From NCBI GenBank assembly GCA_934572355.1, contig CAKTKV010000023.1, forward strand, positions 1 through 12,919: 12,919 nt of DNA, written 5' to 3'. The notes under the pieces were generated by a model. That model saw only the letters and a program-made list of their open reading frames with translations. It searched no databases and was not told the DNA's origin. The position numbers and the translations under genes are program-made. Position 1 is the stretch's first letter, and each line of letters begins with the position of its first letter. The stretch comes from an uncultured Oscillospiraceae bacterium (GTDB taxonomy: Bacteria; Bacillota; Clostridia; Oscillospirales; Oscillospiraceae). Shown here piece by piece: positions 1-5,400 of this stretch.

Positions 1-714
1 ATGCCGGGATTTGAACGGCTCTGGGAAAACGGCCCGCTTTTTGCTCAGGCCGAGCATTTCCGCCTCAGCACGGACTGCGTGCTGCTTGCGGATTTCGTGA
101 ACACCGCGGGAGCTGCGCGCGGAATAGACCTCGGCTGCGCTTCCGGAGCGATCGCGCTGCTGCTGCTCGCGCGCACGGATAAGCTGCATATGACGGGGCT
201 TGAGATAGTCCCGGAGGCTGCGGCGCTTGCGGAGGAGAACCTGCGCGCAAACGCTCTCGACGCGCGCGGCACTATTGTCTGCGGCGATATCCGGCGGCAC
301 CGGGAGCTTTTCAGAGCCGGGAGCTTTGACCTTGTCGCCGCAAACCCGCCGTATTTCCCTGTCGGGAGCGGGAAGCTCTCACTGGACGCTGCGCGCGCCG
401 CCGCGCGCGGCGAGACGCAGTGCAGCATGGAGGAGATATGCGCGGCCTCGGCCTTTCTCTGCCGTACAGGCGGGAGCGTGAATTTCGTCCACAAGCCGGA
501 GCGGCTGTCGGAGCTGTTCTGCTGCATGACGGCGCACGGCATAGAGCCCAAGCGGCTGCGCCTTGTTTGCCATCGGGAGGGCAGCGCGCCGAACCTCGTC
601 CTCGTTGAAGGACGCCGCGGCGGCAGACCGGGGCTCAGGATAGAGCCGACGCTGATATTGCGCCGCCCGGATGGCAGCGAGACCGACGAGGTGCGGAGGA
701 TATATCACAGGTGA
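1..714 (+). CDS. trmN6: tRNA1(Val) A37 N6-methyltransferase-like protein (TrmN6/YabB family)
   Basis: SAM-dependent methyltransferase of the TrmN6/YfiC (B. subtilis YabB) family, which N6-methylates an adenine of tRNA in the cytoplasm. The 237-residue protein has the Rossmann motif I DLGCASG (43-49), an acidic SAM-ribose residue E68 in GLEIV, and the NPPY catalytic motif (115-118) typical of amino-group N6-adenine methyltransferases. The N-terminus (FERLWENG, then FRLSTDCVLLADF) matches the family's ERL...DxVLLa pattern, and the length is close to the usual 240-250 residues. The ATG lies at base 1, so no ribosome binding site is visible and a slightly longer N-terminus cannot be excluded. A terminator hairpin follows seven bases after the stop. 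In B. subtilis the yabB-yazA-yabC cluster also runs convergently into abrB, which supports the assignment. Substrate specificity is inferred from family; related small-molecule or protein N-methyltransferases are the alternative. Confidence 0.86.
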   Translation: MPGFERLWENGPLFAQAEHFRLSTDCVLLADFVNTAGAARGIDLGCASGAIALLLLARTDKLHMTGLEIVPEAAALAEENLRANALDARGTIVCGDIRRHRELFRAGSFDLVAANPPYFPVGSGKLSLDAARAAARGETQCSMEEICAASAFLCRTGGSVNFVHKPERLSELFCCMTAHGIEPKRLRLVCHREGSAPNLVLVEGRRGGRPGLRIEPTLILRRPDGSETDEVRRIYHR

Positions 715-720
715 ATAATC

Positions 721-752
721 ATGGCGCGCTGCATGTGCAGCGCGCCATTTTA
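721..752 (+). terminator. Rho-independent terminator after trmN6, shared with abrB
   Basis: A perfect 12-bp GC-rich stem (721-732 with 737-748), loop ATGT, is followed by a short T run (748-751) on the + strand. It lies between two convergent genes. On the minus strand only an AT-rich stretch follows, so it may also stop abrB transcription but less cleanly. Confidence 0.8.
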
Positions 753-774
753 ATACGTCCCGCAGGGACACCAT

Positions 775-1023
775 TTATTTTATCATTCTGTTCAGCTTCT
801 CTATGCACTCAGGACACACGTACCTGCCGCCGAAAGAGACGATGTGCCTTACGCTTCCGCAGAACACACAGGCCTCGTGATACTTGCGAAGAATAATATT
901 TTCTCCTTCAACATATATCTCAAGCGGGTCTTTCTCTTGTATATCCATCGTGCGTCTTATCTCAATAGGCAGGACAATGCGCCCAAGCTCATCGACCTTG
1001 CGTACCATACCGGTGGACTTCAA
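775..1023 (-). CDS. abrB: AbrB-family transition-state regulator with C-terminal zinc ribbon
   Basis: DNA-binding transcriptional regulator of the AbrB/SpoVT swapped-hairpin family, 82 residues. Residues 1-48 form the AbrB domain (MKSTGMVRKVDELGRIVLP signature, then IRRTMDI and DPLEIYVEGENIILRKY). A tail follows with two Cys pairs (C52/C55 and C70/C73) spaced as a small zinc ribbon, a form common in Clostridia. Such proteins bind AT-rich promoters as dimers or tetramers and repress stationary-phase and sporulation genes. The start is TTG: AAGGAG lies nine bases upstream, an in-frame TGA lies two codons upstream of the TTG, and the first in-frame ATG would cut into the conserved N-terminus at codon 6. 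It is divergent from spmA across about 120 bp. The symbol is by family; a paralogue such as Abh is equally compatible. Confidence 0.9.
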   Translation of the reverse strand: MKSTGMVRKVDELGRIVLPIEIRRTMDIQEKDPLEIYVEGENIILRKYHEACVFCGSVRHIVSFGGRYVCPECIEKLNRMIK

Positions 1024-1144
1024 AATGCATCACTCCTTGTGTATATATGCTCCGCCATAGTGCGGATATCTACTATCAAATATATCACAGGGCGCACAGA
1101 AAATAGCCAACATTCTATGAACTTATCGTAAAGGGGAGTGCGCA
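1024..1144. promoter_or_regulatory. Divergent control region between abrB and spmA
   Basis: This AT-richer 121-bp gap must hold the promoters for abrB (minus) and spmA (plus). It contains TATATA stretches near 1042-1047 and 1079-1085 and a 5-bp inverted repeat TCCGC/GCGGA (1051-1055, 1062-1066) that would lie in the abrB leader. The spmA site is AAGGGGAG just before its ATG; the abrB site is AAGGAG. No convincing sigma-A -35/-10 pair is visible for either gene. A sporulation sigma factor for spmA would fit its role, but I could not match a sigma-E consensus with confidence. Confidence 0.4.
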
Positions 1145-1720
1145 ATGCTTATCGGGCTTATCATTCTCACAATGTATGTCCTATCCGTGCTCTATGCCGC
1201 ATACAGCGGCGCGGCGGCGCAGGCCGGGAGCGCCGTGCTTGAGGGCGCGGGTGCGGCGGTGAGCTTCTGCATTTCGATAGGAGGCGCGGTGTGCCTGTGG
1301 AGCGCGGTGGCCGAGCTTTTAGAGCGCAGCGGCGCGGCGGCATGGCTCTCGCGCCTGCTGCGCCCGGTGCTCATCCGCCTGTTCCCCGCAAGCGGGCAGG
1401 ACAAAGCTGTCATCGCCGCCCTGTCGGAGAACGTCAGCGCGAATCTCCTCGGCCTCGGCAACGCCGCAACGCCCGCCGGGATCCGTGCCGCCAAGGGCAT
1501 GGTGCGCCTTGGCGATACCCGCGCGCGGGATGAGCTGTGCCTTCTCGTCGTGATAAACACCGCGTCCTTCCAGCTCGTGCCGACGACGGTCGCCGCCGTC
1601 CGCGCGTCCTACGGAGCTGCCGCGGCCTTTGATATCATGCCCGCCGTGTGGGTGAGCTCCGCCGTGTCGCTCGCCGCCGGGATAGCAGCGGCGGCGGTCA
1701 TGAAAAGGCTGTGGGACTGA
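1145..1720 (+). CDS. spmA: Spore maturation protein A (SpmA)
   Basis: Membrane protein needed for dehydration of the spore core in endospore formers; acts with SpmB. The 191-residue product is close to the B. subtilis length. It begins with a transmembrane helix (LIGLIILTMYVLSVLYAAY, residues 2-20), has further hydrophobic helices around 36-58 and 130-185, and carries the family's most conserved block, SENVSANLLGLGNAATPAG (94-112), part of the Gate/nucleoside-recognition fold. AAGGGGAG precedes the ATG by about six bases. The end overlaps the proposed spmB start by 10 bp, so the two are translationally coupled. Its presence intact, with spmB, is good evidence that the organism makes endospores. 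The biochemical activity of SpmA is not established. Confidence 0.95.
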   Translation: MLIGLIILTMYVLSVLYAAYSGAAAQAGSAVLEGAGAAVSFCISIGGAVCLWSAVAELLERSGAAAWLSRLLRPVLIRLFPASGQDKAVIAALSENVSANLLGLGNAATPAGIRAAKGMVRLGDTRARDELCLLVVINTASFQLVPTTVAAVRASYGAAAAFDIMPAVWVSSAVSLAAGIAAAAVMKRLWD

Positions 1721-2244
1721 ACACCCTCGCGGGGCTGGTTCCCGCGCTCATTATCGGCGCTGCCTGCATCGCGGGGCTGTGCCGCGGCGTGGATGTTTTC
1801 TCCGCGCTGACGGCGGGTGCAGCAAAGGGGCTGCGCATCATGCGGGATATTTTCCCGGCGCTCGTCGTGCTCTTCCCGGCGATATACCTGCTGCGCGCCT
1901 CAGGGCTGCCCGAGCACATCGGCGCGCTGCTGCGCCCGCTGTTGTCCGCGCTCGGCATCCCGGAGGAGACGGTGCTTCTCATGCTGCTGCGCCCCGTCTC
2001 GGGGAGCGCTGCGCTCTCCGCGGCGGCGGACGTCATCTCCCGCTGCGGGGCGGACTCTCTTGCCGGACGCACTGCCGCCGTCATGTGCTCCTCAAGCGAC
2101 ACGACCTTTTATGTCATTGCCGTGTACTTCACCGCCGCCGGGGTAAAGGACAGCCGCTGGGCTGTCCCCGCCGCGCTGTGTGCGGACGCGGCGGGCTTCC
2201 TTTCCGCAGCGTGGATATGCCGCACTCTTTGGGGAGCAAGTTGA
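1711..2244 (+). CDS. spmB: Spore maturation protein B (SpmB)
   Basis: Partner of SpmA in spore-core dehydration, an integral membrane protein of the same Gate family. From the GTG at 1711 the product has 177 residues, matching the expected length of about 178, and starts directly with the first membrane helix (LAGLVPALIIGAACIAGL, 6-23). Hallmarks are FPALVVLFPAIYLLRASG (48-65), LRPVSGSAA (93-101) and SSSDTTFYVIAVYF (127-140). The frame stays open upstream to another GTG at 1648, but that extension is Arg-rich, unlike SpmB, and is simply spmA read in another frame. AAAAGG lies close upstream of 1711; CTG at 1717 is better spaced from it but is a rare start. The gene overlaps the end of spmA by 10 bp, as in a coupled operon. 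No clear terminator follows. Confidence 0.93.
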   Translation: MGLNTLAGLVPALIIGAACIAGLCRGVDVFSALTAGAAKGLRIMRDIFPALVVLFPAIYLLRASGLPEHIGALLRPLLSALGIPEETVLLMLLRPVSGSAALSAAADVISRCGADSLAGRTAAVMCSSSDTTFYVIAVYFTAAGVKDSRWAVPAALCADAAGFLSAAWICRTLWGAS

Positions 2245-2303
2245 CCATAAAAATACAGATATGGCAAATGTTTACTCACAACCCGCAACAAAATATCATG
2301 CTA

Positions 2304-2329
2304 ATATATATATATATATATATATATAT
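2304..2329. repeat. (AT)13 dinucleotide tract abutting the adhesin promoter
   Basis: Thirteen uninterrupted AT units end inside the -35 hexamer (the final T is the first base of TTGACT). The position corresponds to about -35 to -60, where an UP element would sit, and the tract can extrude as a cruciform. Dinucleotide tracts are prone to slipped-strand length change. The -35/-10 spacing would not be altered by length change. Confidence 0.95.
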
Positions 2330-2357
2330 TGACTTTCGTGCCGCCGTCTGATATAAT
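2329..2357 (+). promoter_or_regulatory. Sigma-A promoter of the adhesin gene (extended -10)
   Basis: TTGACT (2329-2334), a 17-nt spacer and TATAAT (2352-2357), with TGn just before the -10, make a near-consensus housekeeping promoter. Expected transcription start is about 2363-2365, giving a leader of roughly 120 nt before the ATG at 2488. A second perfect TTGACA occurs at 2442-2447 but has no good -10 at the right distance. Confidence 0.87.
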
Positions 2358-2362
2358 AAAGC

Positions 2363-2429
2363 CCGATTTTCAAGAATCGGAACTGTTTAAAGACATTCCA
2401 ATGGGAAACTGGAATGTGTACCGGTTTTT
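2363..2429 (+). promoter_or_regulatory. Structured 5' leader with two alternative folds
   Basis: Hairpin 1 pairs CCGATT (2363-2368) with AATCGG (2375-2380) at the extreme 5' end of the predicted transcript. Hairpin 2 is a perfect 8-bp stem, ACATTCCA (2393-2400) with TGGAATGT (2410-2417). A competing pairing is possible: AAGAATCGG (2372-2380) with CCGGTTTTT (2421-2429), nine pairs including two G-U, which encloses hairpin 2, destroys hairpin 1 and hides the T run. No known riboswitch class was recognised. The fold is drawn by eye. Confidence 0.5.
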
Positions 2430-2487
2430 CTAAAACATTTTTTGACATGACATAAAGAAATTAACACATAGAAGATTGGGCGCTGTT

Positions 2488-5400
2488 ATGCTGTGTAGAA
2501 ACCATAAGACGAATAAGGCGTTACGTATATTAGCTCTCCTGTTAGCGCTGATCTGTATATTCACAATAGCCGATCCTGCGGCCTACGCTATGGGGCAGGA
2601 AGAGAACGAGGGACAGCAGACCGAGCAGGTGCAGGAGGACAAGCAGGAGCAGGACAGCAACGCAGGCGGCGGTACAGAGCAGACCGGCGGGGATAACGGT
2701 CCCGACAAGAATACGAACGGCGACAACGGGAACGGCGACCCGGATAAGGACGACGGCGACAACGGCAGCGGCGACCCGGATAAGGACGACGGCAACAACG
2801 GGAACGCCGACCCGGACAAGGGCGCCGACAGCAACGGCGGCAACGACGATCCGGACAAGGGTGCCGACAGCAACGGCGGGAACGCCGACCCGAACAAGGG
2901 TGACGACAACAACGGCAACGACGACCTGAATAAGGATAACGACAAAGACACCGATAGCGACGATAACGCAGACCCGGACAAGCAGGCTGGCGACGATACC
3001 AATAAGGAAAAAGTCGAGGAGAGCGAAAACGCCGCTGCAAGCGTGGAGCTGTTCCTTGCCGTGAACGGCGTATGGAAGAATGTCGGCCCACGCAGCGTGA
3101 ACCTTGACGCGAGCACCAAGCGGTACTATATCACCGCCGCGGAGCTTGAGAGCGTCTACGGTGCCTACGGCTTCGGTGCGGAGGATATGAGTGCAGACCT
3201 GCGCATCTTCCCGCACACAGATAAAAAGAATTACGATACCATTTGGGCGGATGCAAAACCGTATCAGACCGAGAGCGGCGAGTGGCGTGTACCGCTCAGC
3301 ACGAACATTGACAATTATCTGTATTACCTGCCGGGCAATGTTGCCGGGAGCGCATCGTTCTTTGCCCAAAAGGCATCCCGCAATGATGCCGCCGTGCTTG
3401 CGGATAACACCTTCTACACCGTCTCCGTCTCCGACACTACCGGGACGGAAGAAAAGACGGGGACATATTATGCGTTCAACGGAAATGCGTTTGAGATCAC
3501 TCTCAGCCAGCACGACGAGCACGAGTGGAGAATAACGAACCCCGATACAGGTGACACCATTAAGCCGGATGAAACTGCACAGCAGGATGATGGAAAGGTC
3601 AAGTATACCTTCAATGCGGTCACTTGCCCGATAAAGATCATGCTCGCTGACGAGAGCAATACCACATATACGATACACTATAACGCCGCGACGCTCGATG
3701 CGACGAAGGAGCAGCTTGGTCAGATAGCAGTCTCACAGCAGACCGTGCTGAAGGACGGCTGCATCGACGGACAGGCTGAGCTGGAGGTTACGTTAAGCCT
3801 TGGCGAAGGTGACGAATATATGCTTCGTCGCCCGGACGAGGAACAGCTCACGGTGTTGGTATCCGGTGATAAGGGGAAGAAATTCATTTACTTTTTTGAT
3901 GGATGGCGCGTTGCAGGCAGCAATGAACTCATTCCGGCGGACACGATACTGACAGCTGCGAATATTCTCCGCTATGAGGAGAACGGCGCTCTGACGCTCA
4001 ACGCGGTATGGAAGGCGAAGGATGCGAATGGCCGTATTTCGACTGTGAACTTCTATGTCAACCTCTACTGCGAGATCGCCGATAATCTTTCCAACGGTTT
4101 TTCTTCCATACCGGAATCAAATTTTACAAATTCTGTATACTACACTGGGATATTCGGAACGGACAATGTCCCAGTCGGTGGTGATCTCAACTGCATGCTG
4201 CTCGCGCCGGCGACTGCGGCGGAGAACGCCTATGCAACAGATACGGCTCTGCGCGAAATGACCAATACTCCGCTTGACAGCGGTGTGATACTCGAAAGCG
4301 TTCCCAGTGATGAAGAGGTATTCAGGCAGATAAGAAACAGCGGAGCCACAATCAAGGTGGAGGGCGTTGCTATCCCGAGTACCAGACTGACGACCGATCA
4401 TTTCAAGGTGCGCTGGTATGTCCTGAAATATGAGAAGGGCGACGGCTGGCATGTCGACGGCATCCTTGTCGCAAAGGAGGGACACCTGCGCGTCAGGAAG
4501 AGCTTCCTCGGCGACAGTGCAGGCATCGCACAGATCACCGATCCGCAGAATGATTTTGAGATCGCTGTAAGGCACACCCCGCTGACCGGGAACGCCATAA
4601 CGGAGGATTATGAACTGACGCTTGTACCGAAAGCGGGGGAGAAGCGCGAGGGGAAGTTAGGCTACACGAGCTATGACGAAGCGACGAAAACATACGAATG
4701 GATACTGACAGGCAACGCTGTTGACTTTTACACACTGAACGAGCTCAATTATACTCCTTCCAATGACTGGCACAGCAGCAATCGGTATATCATAAGCGGC
4801 ACCGGGGCGACAGAGGATGACCGTGCATGGCAGGTATATAACGGCACAGGCGTTAGGATGAGGATGGAGTCCTACGCGACCGATGTGCCGGAGTCGGCAT
4901 ATAAAACTCTCACGTTCCGCAATACATATGTGCGTTCTGGAATGCTCACGCTCTACAAGGAGGACTCCTTCACCCATAAGGGGTTGAGCGGAGTTAGATT
5001 TATACTTGCCGCTGCCGATGAAGGGACAGAACTTGTGCTTTACCGCAAGCCAAATACGAGCCAGTATTCCACAAATGAGAATGCCGGACTTGACGGTTAC
5101 ACCGCAGTGGTAACGGACAAGACACTTGAGACCGATGGATACGGCAATGTCTACATCGAACTTACGGAAGGCAGCTACACGTTGATCGAGGTGGTACCGC
5201 CCGGATATGACGGCGCGGCGAAGATAAGCTTTTCAGTCGACGGCAACGGTAACCTGACTGCACTGTCGGCTCATGATAAAGACAGAAACGATGTCACAGA
5301 TAAATATGTCAGCGGACTAAACACGGCACGCCTGACTGCAAGAAACGATTCCAAGCTCCTCACCACCGTCACTGCCGTGACTGACTGGGCAGATTCCACC

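Noticed and set aside
2298..2351. 17-codon frame through the AT tract (ATG at 2298 to TGA at 2351)
   Set aside because: No ribosome site, mostly Ile-Tyr repeats from the AT tract, and it ends within the promoter of the next gene; not a leader peptide since it lies before the transcription start.
2442..2471. Second promoter for the adhesin using the perfect TTGACA at 2442
   Set aside because: No acceptable -10 hexamer lies 16-18 nt downstream, and the start would fall almost at the ATG.
2542..3678. Long minus-strand open frame (378 codons) opposite the adhesin 5' part
   Set aside because: It is a shadow of the Asp/Asn/Gly repeats and biased codon use; its product is a Val/Ile-rich low-complexity string with no domain, and no ribosome site or promoter fits.
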